Below, piece after piece: positions 45,479 to 56,678 of a DNA stretch of 64,000 bases (within the stretch, counting starts at the first letter, position 1; the number at the start of each line of letters is the position of its first letter). Position numbers and translations under genes: made by a program. The DNA is from Aphis gossypii (taxonomy: Eukaryota > Arthropoda > Insecta > Hemiptera > Aphididae): assembly GCF_020184175.1 (NCBI RefSeq), contig NW_026083040.1, forward strand, positions 150,110-214,109, given 5' to 3'. Below the pieces are notes generated by a model. The model saw nothing but the letters and a program-made list of their open reading frames with translations. It made no database searches and had not been told where the DNA came from.

Positions 45479-48400
45479 AATAATGTGCCTTTAGTGTCCA
45501 GGACCCCGTCGAGTGGCGCGCTCTATTTGTGAAACTTGATGGTTTATTTAGGAGATAAAATTAAAATTGTCGATGCCAAAACGGCTCCAAATTGTATTAC
45601 CTAATGATAGAGACATTGAGTGTTAAATAGAAAAAAAGGACAACTATAACCATATAAAATTAGTTAAATAGTTAAAAAAAAAGGTGGGTCAAGGGGGGAG
45701 AAAATTCTGAGATATATCTGTCTCTGCAATAAGTGCAATATATACTATTGAGGCTTGAGTAGTGAGTACATTAATCAAGTTTCTAGACAATTAATCGAGC
45801 CATCCATTATTTTATACCTTCATACATAATTATTTTTTTTACTGTGATCATAAACTTATAAGTTGTAACAATGCCAAAACGATGTTCATTTTGCGATTGT
45901 TCTACTTTGAATGTACCTACATTTCGTGTCACTAAAAATCGCATTGAAAGTTGGACATCAAAAACAAACAAAAAATTATTTATTGGTGACAGAGTATGCC
46001 AATCCCATTTTCCCCAAGAGGTTTTAAAAACTCATGTTATTAGTAACTTACAAGATAGTAGTTTAAGTTCTAGAGTAAATATTTATGACAATGATTAAAA
46101 AAAATCATGTCATAAATTAAAAGATATTTCTTCTTGCAGACAATTTTAAAGGAAGGAGCTACTCCTCTACTAGTCTAGAGACCTACTAGTATCGATGATA
46201 GTATTGATGAAATTATGGCCTTGCCTCTTATACAAAATTCACCTGATTATCTAGAATTAAAATCTGATAGTTTTGAACTGGTAAATATTAATAAAACTGT
46301 TGCAAAAATATTCTAAATACACATAACTACATAAGGATACTTTTTAAAAATAGTACTTAACTTGTATAAGTATATTATATTATTTAAGAAGGTACCTATA
46401 TTAAAGAAAAAACAAATTTTGATTATACTATTAAGTAGGTACCTACATAAATAATTTAATCAGAAATAAATTATAGAAAAACAGTATTGTAAAATAATAA
46501 TAAATATATTATTTAAGATAAAAAAAAAACAATTAAAATTGCCTGTAAAATTTTATTTTTGATTGCTTTATTTAGTATTTTATAACAACATTGAATTATT
46601 AACATTTAACACAAACTTAAATATAATAATAAACATGGTATTAATTTTTTTTTTTAATAATTGACATTATTTTAGAAACAGTACACTAACAAAAGAGTAG
46701 CTACAAGAATAGTTGTGCATCAAGCAAAAAAAAATTGCCAAGAACTATTTTCACCAGTTGAAAATATTGATGATATAAATACAATTTATAAACAAATTTA
46801 TTTTGATTCTAAATCTATTAATTTTCCTCCAAATTGGCAAAGAATAACTCCTGCAAACAAAAAAAGTGTAATGTTTTGTAAAATTTTATTAAAAGACGAT
46901 TTAACACCATACTTTGAAAAGGCAGTTATTATTGATGAGCAGGCCACAGTTAAACTGTTTTTATTCAATAGTATCCAAGTTAACATTGAGAAACTTGAAT
47001 TCACATCAAACATAATTTTAGATCTTCATGAAGTAGAAGATATTATTTTAAAATTTTCCAAAGCTACTATTTGTACTGGCACTTTTATTCCTTCAGAATT
47101 GTTGAAGTATAAACCTAATACAGCTGGGCATTTTGATAATGATGAAAAGTTTCATCATTCAAAATGCTTACTAATTAGTTTACCATCAAGTTTCCATGAT
47201 AATTCTTTGAATACTCCTACACAAACAACAAAATGTAAGTTCTGTTTTTCTATATCAGATTCTATTAAGAAAAGAAAAAAAAGGGAAACAAATACAAGAA
47301 AATGTAAACAAATATGTATTAAGACAACACCTAATAAACATAGTAAATTAAAACTTTTAAGGAAAAATATAAAGAATATTAGACAAATAAAACAAAGAAC
47401 AAAAACCCAGCTTCAAAAATTAAAATTACAAGTACAAAATTACCAAAAAGAATTTGAAAATTTAGATGGTTCTGTTTTAATAAAAAATGTTGAGTCCAAA
47501 ATTCCACAAAACCAAATTTTAATAATTAAAGAAATGTTTGCATCATCTAATAGAAAAAATCCAAAAGGAAATCGCTACACCGAAGATTGGATCATGCTGT
47601 GTATGTTATTGCATATACGATCACCAGCAGGTTATGCATTTTTAAAAAATAATCAATTGTTACCATTACCTTGTGTCAGGACAATAAGAAAATATTTAGC
47701 ACAAATTCCCACAACGTGTGGATTTGATAAATGTTTTTTTGAATTGTTTAAGAAACATTTGTCTGCTAAAAATAATTTTCAAAAACATGGACTTCTCATC
47801 TTTGATGAAATATCATTGAGGGAAAGCATTTCTGTCAATTCTAAGACATTGAGTTATACAGGTTTAATCGATTTTGGCAAAGACAGTGAAGAATTGGATA
47901 ATCTTCCAACAGCAGTAGATATCAATTCAAAAGCTACTCATGGATTAGTCTTCATGTTCCAACCTCTTGCTGATTCGTATACACAACCAATTGGAGTATT
48001 TGCATCGAGAGGACCTGTAAATGGATTAACACTTGTAAAATTAATAATTAAAGCCGTATTATTGTTAGAAAAGTCAGGTGCTTACGTCCATGGTTTTGTA
48101 TCGGATGGAGCTCAAACAAACAGACGTGTATGGACAGAACTTGGTGTTAGTGGAAAATTAAACTCTTCTACTTTTTATACAGAACACTTTGTAGATGAAA
48201 ACAGAAAGTTCTTTGCTTTTTCAGACACTCCACATTTAATCAAATGTGTGAGAAATAGATTATACAACAACAAAAAACTAAAAGTACCTATGCCAAAATA
48301 ATTTATATTTTAGTAGTGTTAAATAATTCATTTTGTGTAATAAATATAAAAATTTCAGATTAATCCAAATGAAAATTATGTTAAGTGGGAGCATTTTGTG

Positions 48401-49606
48401 ACTTTACATGAACAAGACAAAAAAAATTGTAGCAGTCAATTAAGGGTTTGTCCGAAGATTACAGCTAATCATATCAGTTTAAATAATTCTTGTTTAAAAA
48501 TAAGAGTTCGCTTAGCTACACAAGTTAGAAAATTACCTTCACAATTTTTCTTTAAAGTTATCATCCAATATTTATAATAAAATTATATTTTAGATTCTTA
48601 GCAAATCAGTAGCTGATGGTTTATCATTTTATAGGAAACATAAAATTCCAGAAATGCAAAATTGTGATGCAACAATCAATTTTTGTCTTGTTTTTAATGA
48701 TATGTTTGATGCCCTCAATGCTAAAGTTCCTTGTCAGGGAGTCATCAAGTAACTAAGAGATCAAGTTGCATAAAATGTAAATCAGCATTTACTGTGGTAT
48801 CAAATTTTAAACCAGAAGCTGATCTTACAAATATTAAAAGCAGAGGATGGTTAAAACACCCAAACCCATATTTGTACAACTTAATAAGTGCTATTGAAGA
48901 TGAATTTATGAAACATGTGAATAGCAATACAGTTATTGATGACATTATTGAAGGTTTGATTGCTCAGTATGGTTCTTTCACATTTCCATGTATTGAACAT
49001 AAAGACTATATAATATCGTTTACAATAAAATATTATATAAATATGCGTTTAAGACAATATACAAGACAATCCAATCAAGAAAAAGTGAAAGAAAATGCTA
49101 AAAAAAAAATTATCCAAATTTTGTACTTCTTAGAACTTTTAAACTATATATAATAATAAATTAAAATATGCTATGAATTTTAAAAGAAATAGAACTCTTT
49201 TAATAATGTTGTGTTTATTTAATTTAATTATTTTCTTCTCTGAGTTACCTAGGTACTGGCTTCGTTGAAAAACTTATTTCCTCAATTAATTGTTGTTATA
49301 TATTACTTATTCTTTGAAACGATCTAGTTCTTGTTATTTTCTCTTCACGTATTAATACTTACAAAATACTTTAGTCTTTATACATTATACGGTGTATAAA
49401 GTATTTGGTATATAATGTAATAAAATGAGAATGACATTTATTATGATAGACGATAGTAATATTATAAAATATAAAATATAAATTTAAAATTATAATATAG
49501 GTAATATGGTTCCACTTCCACATTATTTTTTTTTTATCAATCACAAACTTTAACAAGTAGAGCGCGCCACCTGACCGGGTCCCGGACATTAACGGCACAT
49601 TTATTA
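45479..49606 (+). mobile_element. Second P-like (THAP) transposon, internally deleted
   Basis: Terminal inverted repeats of about 60 bp at 45479-45538 and, inverted, 49541-49606: both read TAATGTGCC or AAATGTGCC, GTCC-GGACCC, then GTGGCGCGCTCTA and a TTGT stretch. They differ from those of the 24.9-37.8 kb element, so this is another family. It encloses a THAP exon and a P transposase gene on the plus strand. The 4.1-kb size is in the usual range. No clear 8-bp target duplication was found. Confidence 0.8.
45871..49153 (+). pseudogene. P/THAP9-like transposase with internal deletion
   Basis: Exon 1 at 45871 encodes a THAP domain (CSFCDC, CQSHFP). A degenerate exon lies near 46140-46280 with TAG codons. 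The main exon (about 46676-48287) runs through LPPLW-like FPPNWQRITP, a basic coiled coil (KLKLLRKNIKNIRQIKQRTK), RYTEDWIMLCMLLHIRS, and the RNase H-like core: LIFDEISLRESIS, FVSDGAQTNRRVW and FSDTPHLIKCVRNRL. Then come exons 48358-48521 and about 48594-48737. There it jumps from the FDALNAKVPCQG block directly to the C-terminal CxxC block (CIKCKSAF) and the GWLKHP tail. The roughly 200 residues expected between, including the GLRVT-type block, are missing. Non-autonomous. Confidence 0.8.
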
Positions 49607-50011
49607 TCGTGTTATAAGACGAGAGTTGCATAGGGCTGGTGTACGGTAAAATAGTTCTGCGCATATGCATGATAACTGTTGAATATACATTAATATGTGT
49701 GCACTGTAATATAGTACGTGTACGGTAATATAGTACGGTAACCTGGCGTATGTACAATAATATGATAACCACAGTGGCTGGCGATGGATGGGGGGGGCGG
49801 CGGGGTTACACGGATACGGATCCGGTGGCGGTGGTGGAGACGGAGGCGGTGGCGGGGACGGTGGAGGGGGACGGGTGTGGTGGTGCTCAGCGGCTCAGCT
49901 ACGGTGGCGGCGGCGGCGGCGGCGTCTCATCTACGACGGCGGCTCGGCAAGGCTCAGCGGCTCAGAAGCTCAGGTTCCAGAAGCCCCATTTTACACCTAC
50001 TAAAATGCATT
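49607..50011. repeat. GC-rich GGC/GGT simple-repeat island
   Basis: 49783-49935 is almost pure GGN triplets (GGTGGCGGTGGTGGAGACGG and similar, later GGCGGCGGCGG), ending in an AGGCTCAGCGG repeat. All three frames stay open and give Gly-rich or Arg/Trp-rich text, which is an effect of composition. It stands out in AT-rich surroundings and directly precedes the integrase remnant. 49620-49780 has several TAATATAGTACGGTA-like repeats. Confidence 0.6.
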
Positions 50012-50299
50012 ATGCAAGAGACACATAAAATTGCGCGAGATAACTTGATAAAGAAAAAAGAAACGAATAAAACATATTACGATAAAACCGCGAATACAAT
50101 TAACTTGCATGTAGGAGACAAAGTATTAATTAAAGAACAAAATAAAAAGAATACTTTGAGCATGAATTGGTAAGGGCCATTTGAAATATTAATGGTACAC
50201 GATAACGAAAATATTACAATACAAAAAGGGCGACGCGAGTACCGCATACATAAAAATAACGTTAAACACTACTATGACGGTAACGAATCTAACGAATAA
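50012..50299 (+). pseudogene. Ty3/Gypsy-type integrase C-terminal remnant
   Basis: From ATG 50012 the frame reads HKIARDNLIKKKETNKTYYD, NLHVGDKVLIKE, a TAA at 50171-50173, then GPFEIL, ITIQKGRREYRIHKNNVKHYY and TAA at 50297-50299. The order of YYDK, GDKVLIK, GPFEI and the HxNNVKxYY ending is that of the C-terminal tail of Gypsy-type integrases. The catalytic core is absent upstream, where the GC-rich island begins. The single internal TAA and the missing core make it a relic. Confidence 0.75.
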
Positions 50300-50753
50300 A
50301 ATTGGCCGCGGGAAATAAACATTCAAAAAAATAAAAATAAAATAATAATATATATATACATAATAATAAATAAAAGTTATAACAATAAAACGTAGAATAA
50401 GAATACTAACAATATAATTACAACCAATTTTCTTTATTATCTTTTTAGAGACAAAAAACGAAACTTCATTAAGTCTCTTAAAATGTCGTTACTAACGCAA
50501 AATCACAACACGACGGGTTTAAATCCAGAGGAGGTGCCATACTGCCACGTTGCCTCATTCAACACATAGACACGGCAAATAAAAACTTGCTTAACCCATT
50601 CAGTAAATTATTTTATACATGACATGACAAAAAGGGTATTAGGGCCAATAAGCAAACCAATGTGCATACATTTATGGGAATACATTGGCATATCACCAGA
50701 ACCCGAGGACATACTCGTATTAACTTATGAACGTCATCGTAATAATTAATTAT

Positions 50754-50790
<37 letters not shown>

Positions 50791-50913
50791 TATATAATAA
50801 ATAAATAATAATAATAATAAGTAATAAATTTATATAGTTATAGTCAAGTATCTTTATATACATTTATAGATAGCATATATTATAGTATTATACTATATTT
50901 TTTTTATATACAG
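50300..50913. other. Spacer with small frames and a 29-bp poly(A)
   Basis: 50440-50750 contains short open pieces (text GPISKPMCIHLWEYIGISP up to TAA near 50748) that may be an accessory ORF upstream of the exonuclease-like fragment; unrecognised. 50758-50786 is an uninterrupted A run followed by AT/AAT repeats. 50890-50913 is a polypyrimidine tract with acceptor TATACAG. Confidence 0.4.
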
Positions 50914-51217
50914 TAGGAAACCTAGGTACTCAATTATAGACTTTGAATTTACGAACTTGGGGAAGAATAAACTCATTTTAATATCGGGTGCCATCTCCGG
51001 AAGCCGTTTCGGAGAAGAGGTAACAAAGATAGAAGGGAGGTCATTAGTACTCCAGGAAGGACGTACCGTTTCTTCCAAAGAGTGGAAAGCAATGGTATTG
51101 CACATTACAAAAATTTTTAAAAATAAACCGAAACTCATGTACCCATTATTAGCGCAAATATATGACTCCCCAGATAGCAAAACCGTAACATTGATATTTT
51201 GGAAATATTGTACCTAA
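50914..51217 (+). pseudogene. DEDDh exonuclease-like fragment, N-terminal part
   Basis: Open from the acceptor TATACAG (50907-50913) to TAA at 51215-51217. It begins YSIIDFEFTNLG with DFEF at 50939-50950, then LILISGAIS, VTKIEGRSLVL and TLIFWK. These align block by block with the 4602-4970 gene (IIIDFEF, LILISAAIS, IIRLRGRPLII, IILLWNG). The Exo II and Exo III parts are missing; the frame ends just after the W. Both copies follow an acceptor-like site and lie near integrase sequence. Activity is impossible for this fragment; family assignment by motif only. Confidence 0.5.
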
Positions 51218-53240
51218 GTTAACACTAGAATATTTTATAATTTATTTTATAATTATATTTTAAGAATGTTTTAATCATTATATTTCATTTATAATATTGT
51301 AAGTCATGTTAAGATAAATTATAACTATAATATTTTAACTTAAATTTAGTGGGGCTATTCTGAAAATATTTTAATAGGAATTTAAAATAATATTTCATTA
51401 AAAAATTATAATAATATTCCAGTATCATCAATTTTAGAACATTTTAATTTTAACTTAATTAGAGTATTCTCAAAATATATAAATTGGAATTTAAAATAAT
51501 ATTGCAATTTACCGATTTCAAAAATATTTCACCAGAATTAATAATTAATTTAATTTAATATATATATATAATTATAATATATATATTATATACTATATAT
51601 AATTATGTAATATTTTTATTTAGGTATATATTGATTTTACAAAGATCAAAGATCTGTGTTGATTTTGCATTGTCTGTGTGTGTATACAATATATATCAAT
51701 ATAATATGTATGATTGTCGATTAATATAATCAAATAAAATAATTTGATTTTCAACAATTGATTGTTTCTATATTATATATTATATATATTATATATAACT
51801 ATATATTAGTATATTGATTATTGGTAGTTTTGAAAGGTCAAAATTATAAATTCCCTGCATACAAGTACTGCAGTACTTTTCAAAAGCGTTAGGAAAAACA
51901 TGCAGAATTGTTATGCAAAACGTTGTTTTTTGTGTAACCGTATAGATATTATACTATACTTGAATTTCTCACCGAATTATGCTTATATTAGCATATTTTT
52001 CTGTATATTAAAATGAATATAATATGATAAAAAGTTCAAAATTGATTCATTATACCTATTGACATTATCAATTTTTAATTTTAATTTTTTTGTTTCTTTA
52101 AATTTCGCTAAAAAATCATTTGCTTGGTCAAATATTTTGAAAACAGAACACAAGGTTTCTCTAATTAATGTATGTATGTATATCATTAAAATATATCGAA
52201 AATATATTATCATAATATATTTGTATAATATACACTGCATTTTCCCCCGCGTATTCCGTCGAAGTCAAAATTCATTGTTTTACATTGAAGTAGCTACTAC
52301 TGCAAGTAGCTAATAGCTATACACGACGGATGTAATGTGTCACATTTCAATCCGCGGTGGAAAACTCCGGCCAGCTTGCGTTTTAGCTGAAAACGCGTCG
52401 GATACGCCTTGTACAGCCGGTGTGTCGGAAAACGCCACGGAATACGCGCACATTATTAAACCACACCACATTATAAATTTATAAAGCTACTATAATAGTA
52501 AATAGATATTATTTTGCTATAATTAATTATCTTGAGATAATGATATTGTAATATAATTGTCTACATAATTCAGACGTCATCCCATCCACCTCGCGTCCGG
52601 CCCAGGCACTTTCATTATTTATATAACTTTATAAGTTACTCATTATGGGGGGAATGCCACACTCTCGCACGGACAAACTCGTCTACTCAGTTTTCTTATC
52701 GCGACGGAACGACCAGCGAAAACAACAATATTTATAAATATCTATTAATTGTTAAATAGATGAAATTATATGGGATGTGATAAAACTATAGAATAGATAT
52801 GAAGAATTTATTATATTTTATACGACTTTCAAAGTTTCAACAACGAATGATTGTATATGTTAACAAATAACAATACTTATAGGGCGAGTGTTTTATCTCA
52901 TACCTACTATAATATTATATATTATATACATTTTATTTTTACCATACTCCAATATTTTATTACTAGTTAAAGGAAATATTATCTATATTGGCTATAAATA
53001 GGTACAATAATTTATAATATTTACGTCGCCGTCGGTGACGCGCCGACGCTATTGGCTGTCGCTGTTGCAATTCGTAGATAACATAGAGTAATATTACTCT
53101 ATGGTAGACAATAATCCCATTCCCGTCGCCGTTACAACACTCGAAATTCATGAGCGGTATATTTGTCTGTGGACATAACCACAAAATTATATAAGCATTT
53201 GTATTTGGCATTTTGGCCTACGATGAGCCTGCCATGATAT
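51218..53240. other. AT-rich intergenic region with a degenerate duplication
   Basis: No gene recognised. 51355-51405 and 51465-51515 repeat TATTCTGAAAATAT...GGAATTTAAAATAATATT. Runs of TATA/ATAT occur at 51555-51600 and 51770-51800. 53082-53103 is a perfect 22-bp palindrome centred on AATATT. Confidence 0.5.
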
Positions 53241-54434
53241 TATTCTTGTTAATTTGTTCATAGTGTTCGTGCATAAGTTAATTAAGTTATCAGACATTCG
53301 TTTTTCAGCATTCAGTGTGAGTCTTTTACTGTTCTCAGTGTTTTCACGTTTCTGTTATACGTTATTACAGATTACAGTATTTACTGTTTATCCTAGTTGA
53401 CAGTTAGGCGTTTTGGCGGCGAATTTGTAAGTATCTAACATAATATACCTACATATTTTAAATTTTAAGTTTAGTACCTAGTACCCAATACCTACTTATT
53501 ATTTTATTGATAGATATTTCTTACGGCCTACATGTTTTAAAAAATAATACCTATTGTACTATTAAGTATAGGTATTATAATAATACATATACCTAGGTAC
53601 CAAATAGTTAATCATTTTTTATTTTTATATTTCTAATTAGTCAGTAGATTAATTATTTATTTGAAAGTTGAAATCAGTTAAGTAACTAACTCAACAAGAA
53701 CACAAGATATTCAATTCAATTTAATAATTTAATTTAGGTAGATACCAAAATATATTTACTAGGTATGAGGTATCTAACTACATAGTTATTAATATTTGAA
53801 CATGCTAATGCCAAGTCTACTCTTTATAATATTAAGTGCAACAAAACTCTCTCCCTAATTTATATGTTATTGGTACAAAAATAATTAGATATTATCATAT
53901 TATATTATAGGTAGGTAAGAATATAATGGAAATTGGAAGTAGTAAAAATTAAAATATAGCTAGGTAGTAATTTATATAGGTGCAATTAATATTTTTATAA
54001 TACTTGAGTTATGTATTTCTTTATTATTTTAGGTACCTGCAATATATTATTATATTAGGCAGGCACTCAGAGTTTATTAATGACACCAACTTCATTTTAT
54101 AATTTATTATTTATACTCCAAGGTCTTAGATTCTTGGTACATTTGTTTTGTTTTATTGATTAAAATTAATTGCTACCTGAATAAATAATTTTTTGAACAA
54201 AGTTATGACTTTTTTTTACTTATTTTAATAAACAAATGGCATGCTGAATAGGTATACCTATATTTATTTTGAGCTAATAATATATATAACAGTCCCAGAT
54301 CTCAGTTTGTTATTTTCTGTTTTATTCAAAAACAAATTTAAATCTATAACTAGATACATAAATAAATAGGTATTATTATTATTATTTTTTTTTAGTTCTT
54401 TTAAATTTTCAAAAATTTAAATACTACCTATAAA
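53241..54434 (+). promoter_or_regulatory. Probable leader exon and first intron of the second Tnp2-like gene
   Basis: A non-coding exon probably ends near 53427 at GCGAATTT|GTAAGT. An intron rich in TAGGTA/TACCT then runs to TTTTTTTTTAG at about 54396, followed by a 38-bp leader and ATG at 54435. No protein coding was seen in the interval. The exon limits are inferred from splice-like signals only. Confidence 0.45.
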
Positions 54435-56502
54435 ATGTCAAGCGAACGTTCCAAGAGAAGAAAAATTAAGAATGAACTTGACCTTATCAGTAATATATAT
54501 TCAAATAATGAACCAGTAATAAGTAGTAGTATTGTTGACGTTAACTGTGAAAAAGAAATTACTAAACTTATTGATTGCCATTCACCAATAACAACAAACT
54601 TAAACCCTGATCCTCAAATAGTTAGTTCATTTTATGATAAAACCGTAATGTGTATTCAAGAAAAGCTACCCAACTTACAAGAGGATATTATAGGGGAACA
54701 GCATATACCATTATTATCCAATGTAGAAAACTTAATAGAAAATAAGTTAAATAATAATTTTGAGAAAGATCTTGCGACATGGGCAGTAGATTTTAATGTT
54801 CCACAATCAACTGTTAACAGTTTATTACAGTTAATGAAAAGGTATGATAATATAGATACAAAAACATTGCCAAGAGATTGCCGTACACTTTTAGTTACAC
54901 CACGATTTAGTGGAACAAAACTTCGACGTGTTGATCCAGGAGAGTATTATCATTTTGGATTGTCTGCTGGTATACAAAGATTTGCATCAGCTGAACTCAG
55001 TGAAATACACATTTTTATAAGTGTAGATGGTTTGCCCTTAACGAAAAACACTAACAGTCAATTTTGGCCTATATTGGCTTACATTGTTGGTACTGGTAAA
55101 ACTGTTTTCCCAGTAGGCATATATCATGGTTTTACTAAACCCAAAGATAGTGATGTGTTTTTATCAGATTTTATTACTGAAGCTAAAGATTTATTAACTA
55201 ATGGAATTACAATCAATAGAGTCAATAGAAAAGTATTTATTAAAGGTTTTGTGGTGTGATGCCCCTGCAAAATCATTTATACTCAAAACTAAAGGACATT
55301 CAGGATTTTCATCATGCAATCGATGTATTATAGAAGGGGAATATTTTCAAAACAGGGTATGTTTTCCATATTCCAGAAATAAATGTCTTAACAGAACTCA
55401 TGAATCATATGCAAGACTGATGTATGAAGACTATCATATTGGGGATAGTATTACACGACTCATTGAATTACCTGGATTTAACTTAGTTAACTCATTTAGT
55501 CTTGATTATATGCATTTAGTTTTAATTGGAGTTACTCGTAAACTTGTACTGTTGTGGTTGCACAAGGGACCATTACATGTACGCCTACCTAGTCGATCTG
55601 TAAATAAATTAACCGCTTCATTACTAGCTCTAAAAAAATACATTCCTTCAGATTTTTCAAGAAAACCCAGGAAAATTCAGGACATAGGTAAGTGGAAAGC
55701 AACTGAGTTGAGATTATTTTTATTGTATATTGGACCTGTTGTCCTTGAAGGTATTATTAATAAGGATTGTTACAATCATTTCATGATTCTACATGTTGCC
55801 ATGATCATACTTTTGAGTCCGAACTGCCAAAGTTATCTAGAATATGCTGAACAACTGCTAGATTACTTTGTAGAGAGATTTGAAAATATTTATGGCCGTC
55901 AACATGTATCTCATAACATTCACGGGCTTCTGCACTTATGTGATGATTATCAACATTTTGGCCCACTTGATAACTGCAGCGCCTTTGTTTTTGAAAACTA
56001 CATGAAATACTTAAAATCTAAAGTCCGAAAAAATGAGAAACCACTAGAACAGCTAATAAACAGATATTCTGAGATATATATTCAACATCCAAATAATATA
56101 CTAAGTGATACAAATACAAGTACAATATTATCAAAACCTCATAAAAATGGACCATTAATTGGCAATAACAATAGAATTCAGTACAAAAAGTTGACTATAA
56201 ATAAAATTAAAATAAACATGAATACATCTCAAGATAATTATATATTAACTGAAAGTGGAGAAGTTGTCAATTGTTTAAATGTTGTTAAAAATGAAGATGG
56301 TAGTATATCACTTATTGGAAAATGTTTTAAAATAAAACAACAATTTTATAATAATCCTGTTGATTCATCATTATTTGATATATTTCATGTAGATCAACTT
56401 GCTGAAGAATTATGCGAATGGAATATAAATAATGTAAAAAAAAAAGTTATGATAGTTACACATAATTCTAAATCAATTGCATTGCCATTAATAAATTCTT
56501 GA
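54435..56502 (+). pseudogene. Second Tnp2-like transposase gene, one frameshift
   Basis: The start MSSERSKRRK (54435) gives 274 codons in the first frame, ending at TGA 55257-55259. The second frame takes over near 55248-55256 and is open to 56502. The break lies in GTTTTGTGGTGTGATGCC, exactly at the V/CDAPAKSF motif; one base too many is the simplest explanation. Motifs in order match those of 30406-32487: VDGLP, SQFWPIL, PVGIYHGFTKP, CDAPAKSF, CNRC then NRV, LDYMH..LIGVT, WKATELRLF, HNIHGLLHL and GPLDN.SAFVFENY. No DUF4806 gene or CCCACTGTG terminus was found next to it. The element ends are unknown; BEL/Pao sequence begins 177 bp downstream. Confidence 0.8.
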
Positions 56503-56678
56503 ATTTAATTGTTTTAATAATTGTAAATAATGTAAATAAGATAAAACTTAATATTTAAATAATTTTATTAGGCAACTAAATAATATTATTATTAAAAAAA
56601 AAACATATTTATATATACACATAAAAATAAAATAAAAATATATACAAAGGTTTACATGTGGATACATTAGGAAAAGGT
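56503..56678. other. Short AT-rich spacer
   Basis: 176 bp between the transposase stop and the BEL/Pao pol stop. It is too short to hold a BEL long terminal repeat, and none was recognised. Confidence 0.5.

Noticed and set aside
49750..50173. Gly-rich and Arg/Trp-rich frames over the GGC repeat
   Set aside because: Three overlapping frames from one simple repeat. Only the part from 50012 on, with integrase text, is supported.
50758..50800. Poly(A) run as a retrotransposon 3' tail
   Set aside because: No LINE or SINE body directly precedes it and no target duplication was seen; treated as a simple repeat.
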